NCBI GenBank assembly: GCA_017461685.1
Contig: JAFTXF010000101.1
Coordinates: forward strand, 1-12,014
DNA: 12,014 nt
Direction: 5' to 3'
Source of the DNA: Lachnospiraceae bacterium
GTDB taxonomy: Bacteria; Bacillota; Clostridia; Lachnospirales; Lachnospiraceae
Positions within the stretch are counted from its first letter, which is position 1; each line of letters begins with the position of its first letter. The translations under genes were made by a program, and so were the position numbers. Shown piece after piece: positions 1 through 8,205 of this stretch. The notes beneath the pieces are model-generated. The model worked only from the letters and a program-made list of their open reading frames with translations, did no database searches and was not told where the DNA came from.

Positions 1-822
1 ATCAGTGATGGCTCCAAGGATGCTACTTTTCAGGAAATAGAAAAGGCTGCAGCGTCCAATCCCCATGTGAAAGGTGCACGTTTTAGCCGCAATTGTGGCA
101 AAGAGGCTGCGATTTTTGCGGGACTTCATCAGGCTACAGGCAATTGTGCAGTGGTCATTGACTGCGATTTACAGCATCCGCCGGAAATGATTCCTAAGAT
201 GTTTGCACTTTGGAAGGAAGGCTATGACGTGGTGGAGGGCATTAAGAGTGACCGCGGTGAGGAAGGAAAGTTACATAAGCTTTTTGTGGGTGCTTTTTAC
301 GGTGTTATGAGCAAGCTTATGAAAATCAATATGAACGACACCTCGGATTATAAGCTTTTGGATCGCAGAGTTGTGGATGTGTTATTAGAATTAAAGGAAA
401 GCAATACATTCTTCAGAGCATTAAGTTTTTGGGCAGGCTTTCGTTCTGTCAGTGTTCCGTATGAGGTACAGGAGCGTACAGCCGGGGAAAGTAAATGGAG
501 CTTTTTCAGCCTGATGAAGTATGCCCTGATGAATACCACGTCCTTTACTACGGTTCCGCTGCAGATAGTAACTTTCCTGGGTATTCTTTCCATAGCGGTG
601 TCTGTGATTATGGGACTGCAGACATTGATTCGCTATTTTATGGGCAATGCCGTGGAGGGTTTTACCACGGTTATCCTGCTTGTCCTGATTATCGGCGGTT
701 TTATTATGCTGAGCCTGGGTATTATCGGTCATTATATTGCCCGGATTTATGAAGAGGTTAAAGGCAGACCTAGATATATTATCGCCAGAGAAACCGGTAA
801 GGAAGAGGTAAAGCATGAGTAA
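1..822 (+). CDS. Family 2 glycosyltransferase, DPM1/GtrB/ArnC type (5' end missing)
   Basis: The gene is open from the first base in frame 1, so its start lies upstream; 273 residues are visible. Family knowledge: these enzymes transfer a sugar from a nucleotide sugar to undecaprenyl (polyprenyl) phosphate on the cytoplasmic face. Seen: an SDGSKD motif at residues 2-7, the FSRNCGKEAA block, a DCD (DxD, metal/nucleotide binding) motif at about 54-56 followed by LQHPP, the acceptor-side motif DTSDYKLLDRR at about 113-123 (usually GDFRLxDRR), and RTAGESKW at about 159-166. Two hydrophobic helices follow at about 184-212 and 222-246, the usual C-terminal anchor of GtrB-like proteins. Only the first few dozen residues should be missing. 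Its stop overlaps the next gene by 8 bases, so the two are probably translationally coupled. The sugar cannot be deduced. Glucose (GtrB-like), mannose (DPM-like) or an amino sugar (ArnC-like) are all possible. Confidence 0.93.
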   Translation: MSDGSKDATFQEIEKAAASNPHVKGARFSRNCGKEAAIFAGLHQATGNCAVVIDCDLQHPPEMIPKMFALWKEGYDVVEGIKSDRGEEGKLHKLFVGAFYGVMSKLMKINMNDTSDYKLLDRRVVDVLLELKESNTFFRALSFWAGFRSVSVPYEVQERTAGESKWSFFSLMKYALMNTTSFTTVPLQIVTFLGILSIAVSVIMGLQTLIRYFMGNAVEGFTTVILLVLIIGGFIMLSLGIIGHYIARIYEEVKGRPRYIIARETGKEEVKHE

Positions 823-1921
823 AAGATTAAGTAATTTTGAGGCTTTGCGCATTCTGGCCATGTTTATGGTGCTGGTACTGCATTATTTGGATAAAGGGCA
901 TATCCTGACGTCTTTGACGGAGTCTTTTACAGTAAATTCTTATGTGGCATATTTTCTGGAAAGTCTGGCTATTGTGGCGGTGAATGTGTACGTGCTGATT
1001 ACCGGATATTTTATGTGCGAGAGCAGTATGAAGGTTAGCCGTCTTTTGCAGATTTTGTGCCAGGTGATGTGGTATGTACTGCTTATTCCGGTGGTGTTAG
1101 TGCTTTTGGGGCAGGTGGATATAACCGGGTTTACGACCTATGATTGGCTGAAGCTTTTATTCCCGGTACATATGAAGCATTACTGGTTTGTAACTTCCTA
1201 TGTGATATTGATGCTTTTTGTACCGTTTTTGAATCCCGCGATAAAGCATATGAGCAAGGTGCAGCATCTTGCGGCCACTGCATTACTGGTGGTGTATCAG
1301 GTGCTTCCGAAGTCTGTATTGCCGGTGGTATTTACAGATGACGATGCAGGCTACGGCCCGGTATGGCTCATATGTCTGTATCTGATTGCGGCGTACATCC
1401 GCAAGTACGGTATACCGTTCTTTTCTTCCCTGAAGAAGAGTCTGCTTTGCTATCTGGCAGGGGCAGTTTGCATCTGGGGCAGCATTCTGGTAATGCGACA
1501 GGTGTATTTTGCAATAGATTCTTTTGGAGAACGGATTGATTTTGCACTGCATTATAATCATATATTCTGTCTGTTCACTTCTGTGGCTTTGTTTTATACT
1601 TTTGTGCATTGGAAGCCGAAGGAGAACGGTTTTAGCCGGTTTATTGTGAAGGCGGCACCTTATACTTTTGGTGTATATTTACTGCATGAACATATGCTGG
1701 TAGGATACAACTGGACCAAATGGCTTCAGGTGGCTCCCGCAGACAGTGTTTTGGTGACAGTGATAACTTTGATATGGAAATGTGCACTGGTACTGGCAAT
1801 AGGCCTGTTTCTGGATTGGCTGCGCAGTCTGGTGTTTCGGGGAATCGGTAAAGTGCTTGCATATACACCGGTTCCGCATATGATAAATAGATTGGACAAG
1901 TGCCTGCGTGGAGATGCGTAG
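815..1921 (+). CDS. Membrane O-acyltransferase, acyltransferase-3 (OafA-like) family
   Basis: The 368-residue protein is strongly hydrophobic with about ten predicted membrane helices, the usual size for acyltransferase-3 proteins without an extra C-terminal domain. Family knowledge: such proteins pass acetyl or other acyl groups across the membrane onto sugars of surface polysaccharides. Seen: the N-terminal family signature FEALRILAMFMVLVLHY, with Arg12 and His23 in the spacing typical of the family's conserved Arg...His pair, and the KHYWFVTSYVILMLFVPFLNP block at about residue 117, which matches the conserved Trp/Tyr...Pro region. The ATG at 815 lies inside the end of the glycosyltransferase gene, with an AGAGG ribosome site six bases upstream. 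The context suggests it O-acylates the glycan built by this operon (inference). The substrate and acyl group are unknown. Confidence 0.9.
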   Translation: MSKRLSNFEALRILAMFMVLVLHYLDKGHILTSLTESFTVNSYVAYFLESLAIVAVNVYVLITGYFMCESSMKVSRLLQILCQVMWYVLLIPVVLVLLGQVDITGFTTYDWLKLLFPVHMKHYWFVTSYVILMLFVPFLNPAIKHMSKVQHLAATALLVVYQVLPKSVLPVVFTDDDAGYGPVWLICLYLIAAYIRKYGIPFFSSLKKSLLCYLAGAVCIWGSILVMRQVYFAIDSFGERIDFALHYNHIFCLFTSVALFYTFVHWKPKENGFSRFIVKAAPYTFGVYLLHEHMLVGYNWTKWLQVAPADSVLVTVITLIWKCALVLAIGLFLDWLRSLVFRGIGKVLAYTPVPHMINRLDKCLRGDA

Positions 1922-1932
1922 GGCAGGAAGCT

Positions 1933-1940
1933 GGAGGAAG
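1933..1940 (+). promoter_or_regulatory. Ribosome binding site that selects a TTG start
   Basis: A GGAGGAAG stretch, the strongest Shine-Dalgarno match in this gap, lies five bases (counted from GGAGG) before TTG at 1943. No ATG in the same frame lies nearby before the first membrane helix, so TTG is the likely start of the following gene. Confidence 0.65.
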
Positions 1941-1942
1941 CT

Positions 1943-3723
1943 TTGAAGCAATGGAATTTCAAATGGACCGGGAAGGTTCTTTATTTCGGGGCGATGCTGG
2001 TATTATTTCTGTATGCATTCAGAAATGTAAATCAGGGCATTGACGTCACGGATACCGGGTATCATTTCAGCAATTTTCTGTACATGAGTGACATGGACCC
2101 GATGTGGATTTTTTCTACGTATTTAGCAAATATCCTGGGGCACTTCTTCACGAAGCTGCCGGGCGGAGATACGCTGCTTGGATTAAATATTTATACCGCT
2201 TTGATACCGGCTTTGTTGGGTGTTGTGACTTTTGTATTTTTTACAAGGGTAATAAAATTAAGCGGTCTTGCAACGTTTTGGGTGTGGCGGTAGCCCTGTC
2301 ACTGTGTTGGTGCCCTACTACCTGTGTGTATAATTATCTGACCTATTTGTTCTTTGGACTGGGGGCGATGCTGTTGTATCTTGGGTTGACCCGGAACAGG
2401 AGGCTATATTTGATACTGGCTGGTATGTGCCTTGGTGTGAATGTACTGGTGCGCTTTCCGAATCTGGCAGAGGCAGCATTGATTGTAGCAGTGTGGTATG
2501 CCTGTCTGCTTCGTAAGGAAAAGATAAAGGAATATTTGTCAAAGACCGGCTGGTGCCTTTTAGGCTATGTGCTGGGAATGGCATCGGTATTTGTGCAGAT
2601 TGCGCTGCAGTACGGTATCGGCGAGTATGTCCAGGGTATTATCCGATTGCTTGGCATGACCGGTGATGCCTCTGATTATACACTTTACAGTATGATTTAT
2701 AATCTGATACAGGCCTATATTTTCAGCGGCAGATGGGTGGCCATTATGGTATTCTGCGTAGGTTTGGGGATTTTGGGCTTTATGATTTGGCCCGGAAGAT
2801 TTCAGAAGGTGAAGCTGGCTGGTTATGGTGCCTGCTGTCTGGTGCTGGTGCGTTGGTTTTACGGACAGGGTATGTTTAGCCTGGCTTATGACGGATATGG
2901 TTCTATTTTCAACTGGAGTGCAGTGACCATTATTCTGGCTGTGCTTTTGGGGCTTTGGATGATTTGTTCCGGAAAGGCTTCCGAGAAGGATAAAATTTTA
3001 TCCGCCATTGTTATTGTGGTGATTGGTGTTACGCCTTTGGGCAGTAATAATCAGCTTTACGCCAATATCAATAATATGTTTCTGGTAGTACCTTTTGTAC
3101 TTTATGGACTCGGTAAAATATGGGCTATGGCCAGAACAAAGGAATGGAAGCTTCATAAATATACACTGCAGATTTCCTCCTGGCCGTTACTGATTATGTC
3201 CGGTGTGTGTGTATGCATGCTGTTTTTGCAAAGTGTGGTATTTGGGAATGTATTTATTTTCAGAGACGGTGTTCCAAGGGGCAGTGAAGTGACCAACATT
3301 CCGGCGGTGGCTCATATGCAGACTACCGCAGAAAATGCTGCAGAATTAGAGGAGCTGGGTGCTTATGTCAGTGCAGCAGGGCTGACCGGCAGGAATGTGA
3401 TTTTATTTGGGGATGTACCGGCTCTCAGTGGGTATCTGAAAATGCCTTTTTTGATGAGTCCGTGGCCGGATTTGGCATCCTACAGCAACCAGACTTTTGA
3501 GACAGAACTTGCCAAAGTGACCGCAAATATAGAAAATAATCGTCCTGTCATTATTTTGGGGGCTGATTTTTACGATTTCCTAACAAATCAGTTAGAGGAT
3601 AAAGAAGAAGCAGTCAGTTTCGAGGCTAAGTATGCTTACAAGGCCGACTTGCTTGCAGGTATGATAGAAGACTACAATTATATATGTACTTTCACCAATG
3701 CAGGGTATGCTATTTTAGAATAA
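1943..3723 (+). pseudogene. Large polytopic membrane protein, GT-C-like, broken by a one-base frameshift
   Basis: Two overlapping reading frames make one protein: frame 2 from TTG 1943 to a TAG at 2291-2293, and frame 1 continuing to the stop at 3721-3723. The frame-1 sequence resumes at about 2278 with LGVAVALSLCWCPTT, and restoring one base gives about 593 residues. Seen: a first helix at about 12-26, then GIDVTDTGYHFSNF (32-45) in the predicted first outer loop, an acidic motif placed like the catalytic Asp of GT-C glycosyltransferases. About ten further helices follow, then an extracytoplasmic C-terminal domain from about residue 438 with a Rossmann-like alternation (GRNVILFGDVPALSGYL, NRPVIILGADFYDF). 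Function as a lipid-linked sugar transferase is inference. I do not recognise a named family. The downstream part can also be read from an ATG at 2104, but its first 58 residues are out of frame with the true protein. Either the gene is inactive or the sequence has an error. Confidence 0.75.
2276..2293 (+). other. Frameshift site at a TTTTGGG run
   Basis: Bases 2276-2282 read TTTTGGG. Upstream the good protein is in frame 2 (...SGLATF), downstream in frame 1 (LGVAVALSL...). Adding one T gives TFLGVAVAL with no break, so a single missing base in the homopolymer explains the shift. The frame-2 reading ends at TAG 2291-2293. Confidence 0.75.
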
Positions 3724-3783
3724 GCCTGGGGTGATGGCTTACAGGGCAGAAGGAGTTTATACTTTGTGCCTGAAGCAGACGAA

Positions 3784-3791
3784 AGGAAGGG
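3784..3791 (+). promoter_or_regulatory. Ribosome binding site deciding the wecE start
   Basis: The purine run AGGAAGGG ends nine bases before ATG 3801, an acceptable spacing. The same run abuts the TTG at 3792, leaving too little room for that codon to be the start. Confidence 0.55.
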
Positions 3792-3800
3792 TTGATTTAT

Positions 3801-4928
3801 ATGATTAATTTTAATGTACCTCCGTTTACAGGAAAAGAAATGGAATATATCAAAACCGCAATAGAAAGCGAGAAAATTTGCGGAGACGGTCAATTTACCG
3901 CAAAATGCAATCAGTGGATAGAGGAACGTACAGGAACTGCAAAGTGTCTGTTAACCACTTCCTGTACCCATGCTTTGGAGATGGCAGCTCTTCTGGCAGA
4001 CATCCAGCCTGGGGATGAGGTGATTCTGCCTTCTTATACTTTTGTGTCTACTGCAGATGCTTTTGTGGCAAGAGGCGCGACTGTAGTATTTGTGGACATC
4101 AGACCTGATACTATGAATATTGATGAAACCAAGATTGAAGCTGCTATTACAGAGAAGACCAAGGCTATTGCCCCGGTACATTATGCAGGTGTGGCCTGTG
4201 AAATGGATACCATTATGGATATTGCCAAGAGACACAATTTGCTGGTAATAGAGGATGCTGCTCAGGGCATCATGAGTACTTATAAGGGTAAGGCACTGGG
4301 CACCATCGGTGATTACGGCTGCTTTAGCTTCCACGAAACCAAAAACTACAGCATGGGTGAGGGCGGAGCTTTACTGATTCAGGATCCTGAAAAGATTGAG
4401 GAGGCAGAGATTATCCGTGAAAAGGGTACCAACCGCAGTAAGTTCTACCGCGGACAGATTGACAAATATACCTGGGTCAATTACGGTTCCTCTTATTTGC
4501 CAAGTGATATGAATGCAGCATATTTGTATGCCCAGCTGGAGCTGGCTGATGAGATTAATGAGGCCAGATTACATGTATGGGATAAATATTATAAGGGACT
4601 TAAGGACCTGGCAGAGGCCGGAAAGATTACCCTTCCGGTGATACCGGAGGGCTGTGTACACAATGCCCATATGTTCTACATCAAAGCGAAGGATTTAGAA
4701 GAACGTACCGAATTGATTTCCTTCCTGAAAAAGAATGAAATCTGGTCTGTATTCCACTATATTCCGCTACATTCCGCACCGGCAGGCGCGAAGTTCGGTC
4801 GCTTCCACGGGGAGGACGTATATACTACAAAGGAAAGTGAGAGACTTTGCCGTCTGCCGATGTATTACGGTTTGACAGACGAGCAGGTGGATTATATTAT
4901 CTCCAAGGTAAAAGAATTTTACGCATAG
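3801..4928 (+). CDS. wecE: dTDP-4-amino-4,6-dideoxygalactose transaminase (WecE/RffA-type)
   Basis: This 375-residue PLP enzyme belongs to the DegT/DnrJ/EryC1/StrS aminotransferases. Family knowledge: WecE converts dTDP-4-keto-6-deoxy-D-glucose plus glutamate into dTDP-4-amino-4,6-dideoxy-D-galactose (dTDP-Fuc4N), the precursor of Fuc4NAc. Seen: near-continuous resemblance to E. coli WecE as I remember it, including FNxPP at the N-terminus, CGDGxFT, the SYTFVSTADAFVxRG block, VDIRPDTMNIDET, PVHYAGVACEMDTIM, EDAAQG (PLP-binding Asp), CFSFHETKNYS with the Schiff-base lysine at residue 181, IREKGTNRSKFYRGQ, NAHMFYIK, VFHYIPLHSAPAG and TTKESERLCRLP. The ATG at 3801 is chosen over an in-frame TTG at 3792 because it matches the WecE N-terminus and has a better-spaced ribosome site. 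No N-acetyltransferase (WecD) or dTDP-glucose gene is in the window. A role in supplying Fuc4N to the surrounding transferases is inference. Confidence 0.95.
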   Translation: MINFNVPPFTGKEMEYIKTAIESEKICGDGQFTAKCNQWIEERTGTAKCLLTTSCTHALEMAALLADIQPGDEVILPSYTFVSTADAFVARGATVVFVDIRPDTMNIDETKIEAAITEKTKAIAPVHYAGVACEMDTIMDIAKRHNLLVIEDAAQGIMSTYKGKALGTIGDYGCFSFHETKNYSMGEGGALLIQDPEKIEEAEIIREKGTNRSKFYRGQIDKYTWVNYGSSYLPSDMNAAYLYAQLELADEINEARLHVWDKYYKGLKDLAEAGKITLPVIPEGCVHNAHMFYIKAKDLEERTELISFLKKNEIWSVFHYIPLHSAPAGAKFGRFHGEDVYTTKESERLCRLPMYYGLTDEQVDYIISKVKEFYA

Positions 4929-4940
4929 GCAGTTTGGTTT

Positions 4941-6290
4941 ATGAAAAGAGTAAGGAAGGGTTTATTGCCTGTTGTAAAGGGCTTTCTGTATTGCTTTGTG
5001 GGGCTGCAGATTGTGTTGGGGCTGTGCTATATAGGCAATCAATTTATGACAGTGCCACTGTTTCGGGATACTTCCATTTATTTGGAAATGACAGAGCAGT
5101 TTGTGATGGATGAATATACGGGATTATTATATCCTTTGATTGTGAAGATTTGTCATAGTATTTTTCAGGAGTTTTATTATATTCCGATTTATCTGCTGCA
5201 GCTGATGGCAGGTCTGTTTTGCGTGTACCATTTTATATGTGCCTTTACGGAGAAGAAGATGTCGGCGGCAATTTGTGCCCTGTGGTTAAATACGATACCT
5301 TTTGTGGCCCAGGTGCATGTAACCGTGCTGCCCCATTCGCTGGCCTTTACCTGTCTGGTGCTGATGCTGTTAGAGGTGGTAAAGGGCACGGTGTATAGAA
5401 GGCCGCTACTAATTACAGAGTGGGCTGTGCTTTTGTGCAGCTTTACGATTTTGGCCCAGCTTACCAGAGGTTATCTATGGATTGGTCTGGCTCCTGTGAT
5501 TTGGGCGGTATGTCTGCAATTGTATGCGAAGACACACAAAGTGCTTATGTGCCTGGTGACTTTTTGGATATGCGTAGGTATTACCGTTTGCAATCTGGCT
5601 ATTTATTACGGCACGGAGACAGAGGGGTATTATGGTCGGATTCAAAATACACCGCAGGCTGTATTTTTTCAAAGGACGGCAATACCGATTTTAAGTGAAA
5701 AGTATATGATTTATATGCCTGAGGAAATCACAGAGTGCTTTACCGGGGCGGAGCTTGCCATGTTTGGACGGTATCCGTACAAGCTCCAAAATGAAATGGG
5801 GCCTGTTTTGGAGGCACGCTACGGTAAAGAGTGGGCAGCGGAGATTTATGTGGAATTAGGCTGCCTTGGTGTAGAAACGGCAGCCAAGGATAATCTGAGA
5901 AGTCTGACAGAGGATGCACTCAGTTATGCGATGCCGCAGCTGACGTATGGAACATGGCGTGACGGCGAGGTGAAGGGCATGACCAGCTGGAATTATCAGC
6001 AATTTACGCAGGAAGTGCCTGTTTTGGCAACAGCGTACAGTAATATTTGTCATAAGCTTTGGCTGGTGGGCAGCTGTCTTGCTGTAGTGATGCTTGCTGT
6101 ATCAGCGTGGCAGAGGAAAAGTCTGCTGGTTCGGGTATGGCTTCCGACGGTAATTTTCCTGGCGATTTATGGCTTGCTGTTTGCACTGCGCGGCACCGAT
6201 CTTTATGATTATAAGTTGGCAGTATTGCCGATGGTGCTGGGATATGCACCGATGTGCTGTATATTGTTTTTGAAGAAAGAAAAGGTGTAA
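4941..6290 (+). CDS. Polytopic membrane protein with large outer loop, GT-C-like, unknown family
   Basis: The 449-residue product is unrecognised by name. Seen: a first helix at about 14-32, then VPLFRDTSIYLEM (38-50) and GLLYPL (61-66) in the predicted first outer loop, several helices to about 222, a hydrophilic segment of about 148 residues (223-370; rich in Glu, Tyr, Gln, Trp) predicted to face outside, and three closing helices. The segment RGTDLYDYKLAVLPMVLGY (417-435) ends the last loop and resembles the RY..P motif of GT-C enzymes, with DYK in place of RY. Unlike several neighbours it has no C-terminal soluble domain and ends in KKEKV just after the last helix. It starts 12 bases after wecE with only a weak ribosome site, suggesting coupling to wecE translation. 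A glycosyltransferase role is inferred from position and topology. A polymer-processing or export role is also possible. Confidence 0.8.
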   Translation: MKRVRKGLLPVVKGFLYCFVGLQIVLGLCYIGNQFMTVPLFRDTSIYLEMTEQFVMDEYTGLLYPLIVKICHSIFQEFYYIPIYLLQLMAGLFCVYHFICAFTEKKMSAAICALWLNTIPFVAQVHVTVLPHSLAFTCLVLMLLEVVKGTVYRRPLLITEWAVLLCSFTILAQLTRGYLWIGLAPVIWAVCLQLYAKTHKVLMCLVTFWICVGITVCNLAIYYGTETEGYYGRIQNTPQAVFFQRTAIPILSEKYMIYMPEEITECFTGAELAMFGRYPYKLQNEMGPVLEARYGKEWAAEIYVELGCLGVETAAKDNLRSLTEDALSYAMPQLTYGTWRDGEVKGMTSWNYQQFTQEVPVLATAYSNICHKLWLVGSCLAVVMLAVSAWQRKSLLVRVWLPTVIFLAIYGLLFALRGTDLYDYKLAVLPMVLGYAPMCCILFLKKEKV

Positions 6291-6374
6291 AATGTTTGCA
6301 AAAGCATCATACAAGCGCCTTCGTGAAGTGTGAAAGATGCTAACTGATTGGGGCATAGGGAATAAAAGCAGAAT

Positions 6375-6381
6375 GGAGAAG
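6375..6381 (+). promoter_or_regulatory. Ribosome binding site selecting ATG 6385
   Basis: GGAGAAG has its GGAG core six bases before ATG 6385. Two earlier in-frame ATGs (6337 and 6373) have poorer upstream sequence and would add a hydrophilic stub before MNPRKKNW, so 6385 is preferred. Confidence 0.6.
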
Positions 6382-6384
6382 ATT

Positions 6385-8085
6385 ATGAACCCACGGAAGA
6401 AAAACTGGCTGGATTATCTGAGCGTAATCGGTATTGTCAGTGCATTTTTAATGTTAATAGTGCTAAATATATGCTGGGGCAGTCATTGGATTAACTCTGA
6501 CATGGCGGCAGAAATGATATTTTCTGAGCTTTTGGCAGAGGAGGGACGTTTGATAGCTACTCCTGACTGGTATTATTCCACAGAGTTTCGTGTGCTGTAT
6601 ACCCAGTTGATTATGGTACCGCTGCATTATATTTTTGCAGATTGGCAGACGATACGTGTAATTACCAATGTGGTATTTTACGTTTTGATGCTGGCAAGCT
6701 TTTATTTTGTGTGTAAGCCATTACGGATTAAGACGCGTAATATATGGCTGTGCGGGCTGGCGCTTCTGGTTCCGGTATCGGAAGCGGTAATGACCCATTT
6801 GCAAATGGGTAATACGTATATGTCCCATGTAATTTTGTGTTTTGTGACCTTTGGACTGTATCTGCGGTTGTGTGACAGAGGAGCCTGGAAGAGCAGGAAC
6901 AGTTCATTAAGGACGCTGGTTTATGGCGTGTTGTATGCAGTGCTGTGTGTGATTTTGGGTATTTCCGGCGTTAGATACTTACTGGATTTATTGGTGCCGG
7001 TGCTGCTTACCGGGTTCTTTTTTGTAATATGCAGCGGTGGTTTTCAGGCGTTTCGTCAGGAACCCTCCAGAGAGAATTTTTGCAGTTTGTTAAAAACGGA
7101 GCGGATGAGATATTTCTTTGTGGGTCTGGCAGGTATTGTCTTTGGCGGAATCGGTTACTTGATAAATGCGTTGCACATCAGTAAAATTTATCAGTTTCAG
7201 ACTTATGATACCACCAATTTTATTGCGGTACATGAGGGCGTTTTCTGGGATCGCGTGCAGAATGCTCTGGGTGAATTGCTGCAAATGTTCGGTTATATTG
7301 AGAATAAGGCGTTTTTGTCTCTGCGCGGTGTGATTACGATACTGGCTTTTGTGATGATTGGGGTGCTTGGATTTGTCTGGGTGAGATGTATGCATTACAG
7401 CAGGATAGCCGGAGTTAGAGCAGGCAGTACTGAGAATAAGGAGTCAGACAGGACTCTGACAGAGCCGGCGGGGCAGAATCACCGTAGATTTACCGTACTG
7501 TTTGCCGGAGTGAATTTTGTTCTGCATCTGTTTGTATTTGTATTTACTACCAGTACCATGGTGGACCGTTATTATATACCGATTGCTATCTTCTTTTTAT
7601 TAGTGCTGGCCATTTATATGGAGTGGGAAGGACTGGCATTTGACAGAGTGGCAGTGTGTCTGATTTTGGGCGGATGCCTGACCCTGGCGGGATTGAAAAC
7701 CTGCTATTCCTTTATCACCAATGACAAAAATGCAGAGCGCTGCGAAATGGCAGAATTTCTGGTAGAGGAAGGTTACAGCTTCGGATATGCCAGCTATTGG
7801 AACAGCAATATTATGACAGAGGTGTCAGATGGGGCGCTGGAGATGGCCAATCTTTGGTCTACGGAAACGATGGGTGATTTTAAATGGTCTTCTAAGGTGT
7901 CCAGCTATGAGCCGAAGGAGGGCAAGATTTTCCTGATTGCGGCAAGGGAGGAGCTTTCGGATTTGACAGAATGGGGCATGTTGGACAAGCAGGAAGTGAT
8001 TTTTGAAAATGAAGCTTATGTGGTGCTTCATTTTGACAGTCAGGCAGAATTTCTGGCATATCGGGCAGAAGCATCGGATGAATAG
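6385..8085 (+). CDS. Polytopic GT-C-like membrane glycosyltransferase (putative)
   Basis: From ATG 6385 the product has 566 residues. Seen: a basic N-terminus (NPRKKNW), a first helix at about 11-31, then WINSDMAAEMIFSELLAEEG (35-54) in the predicted first outer loop, where GT-C enzymes keep their catalytic acid, followed by WYYSTEFRVL. About ten helices span 70-440. A basic, hydrophilic loop at about 343-368 (SRIAGVRAGSTENKESDRT...) is predicted cytoplasmic. TTSTMVDRYYIP (about 388-399) resembles the RY..P motif near the C-terminal helices of ArnT/PMT-like proteins. The last 105 or so residues form an extracytoplasmic alpha/beta domain. I infer transfer of a lipid-linked sugar to an outer acceptor; no close named family is recognised. 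It lies 94 bases after the preceding gene. A perfect 18-bp palindrome lies inside the coding region at 6793. Confidence 0.82.
   Translation: MNPRKKNWLDYLSVIGIVSAFLMLIVLNICWGSHWINSDMAAEMIFSELLAEEGRLIATPDWYYSTEFRVLYTQLIMVPLHYIFADWQTIRVITNVVFYVLMLASFYFVCKPLRIKTRNIWLCGLALLVPVSEAVMTHLQMGNTYMSHVILCFVTFGLYLRLCDRGAWKSRNSSLRTLVYGVLYAVLCVILGISGVRYLLDLLVPVLLTGFFFVICSGGFQAFRQEPSRENFCSLLKTERMRYFFVGLAGIVFGGIGYLINALHISKIYQFQTYDTTNFIAVHEGVFWDRVQNALGELLQMFGYIENKAFLSLRGVITILAFVMIGVLGFVWVRCMHYSRIAGVRAGSTENKESDRTLTEPAGQNHRRFTVLFAGVNFVLHLFVFVFTTSTMVDRYYIPIAIFFLLVLAIYMEWEGLAFDRVAVCLILGGCLTLAGLKTCYSFITNDKNAERCEMAEFLVEEGYSFGYASYWNSNIMTEVSDGALEMANLWSTETMGDFKWSSKVSSYEPKEGKIFLIAAREELSDLTEWGMLDKQEVIFENEAYVVLHFDSQAEFLAYRAEASDE
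6793..6810. repeat. Perfect 18-bp palindrome inside a coding region
   Basis: ACCCATTTGCAAATGGGT is its own reverse complement with no spacer. It encodes part of THLQMG in the membrane-protein gene. It may be chance; no second copy was noticed in the window. Confidence 0.6.
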
Positions 8086-8205
8086 GCACAAGCAACGAAC
8101 AAAGGCAATGCAGGAATATGATGACAAATGCTTATGGCGGAAAAGGTTTCAGGCATATATGGGACAATGCATTGCACAAAATAGCAGAAAGAATAGAGAG
8201 AGCAT

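Noticed and set aside
2271..2293. Programmed -1 ribosomal frameshifting at TTTTGGG
   Set aside because: The codons in the upstream frame (TTT TGG) do not re-pair well after slipping back one base, and no obvious downstream stimulatory structure was seen. A one-base deletion is simpler.
3792..3800. TTG at 3792 as the wecE start
   Set aside because: It abuts the purine-rich ribosome site, and the three added residues precede the WecE-like N-terminus that begins at ATG 3801.
4378..4391. 14-bp palindrome TTCAGGATCCTGAA in wecE
   Set aside because: A palindrome of this length is expected close to once by chance in 12 kb, and it sits in conserved coding sequence.
6303..6341. Possible stem AGCATC...GATGCT in the 4941-6385 gap
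   Set aside because: A six-base stem with a 27-base loop is weak and has no T tract, so it is likely chance.
8033..8061. TTGACA followed about 17 bases later by GCATAT as an internal promoter
   Set aside because: The -10 match is poor and the -35 lies within coding sequence. No other support was seen.
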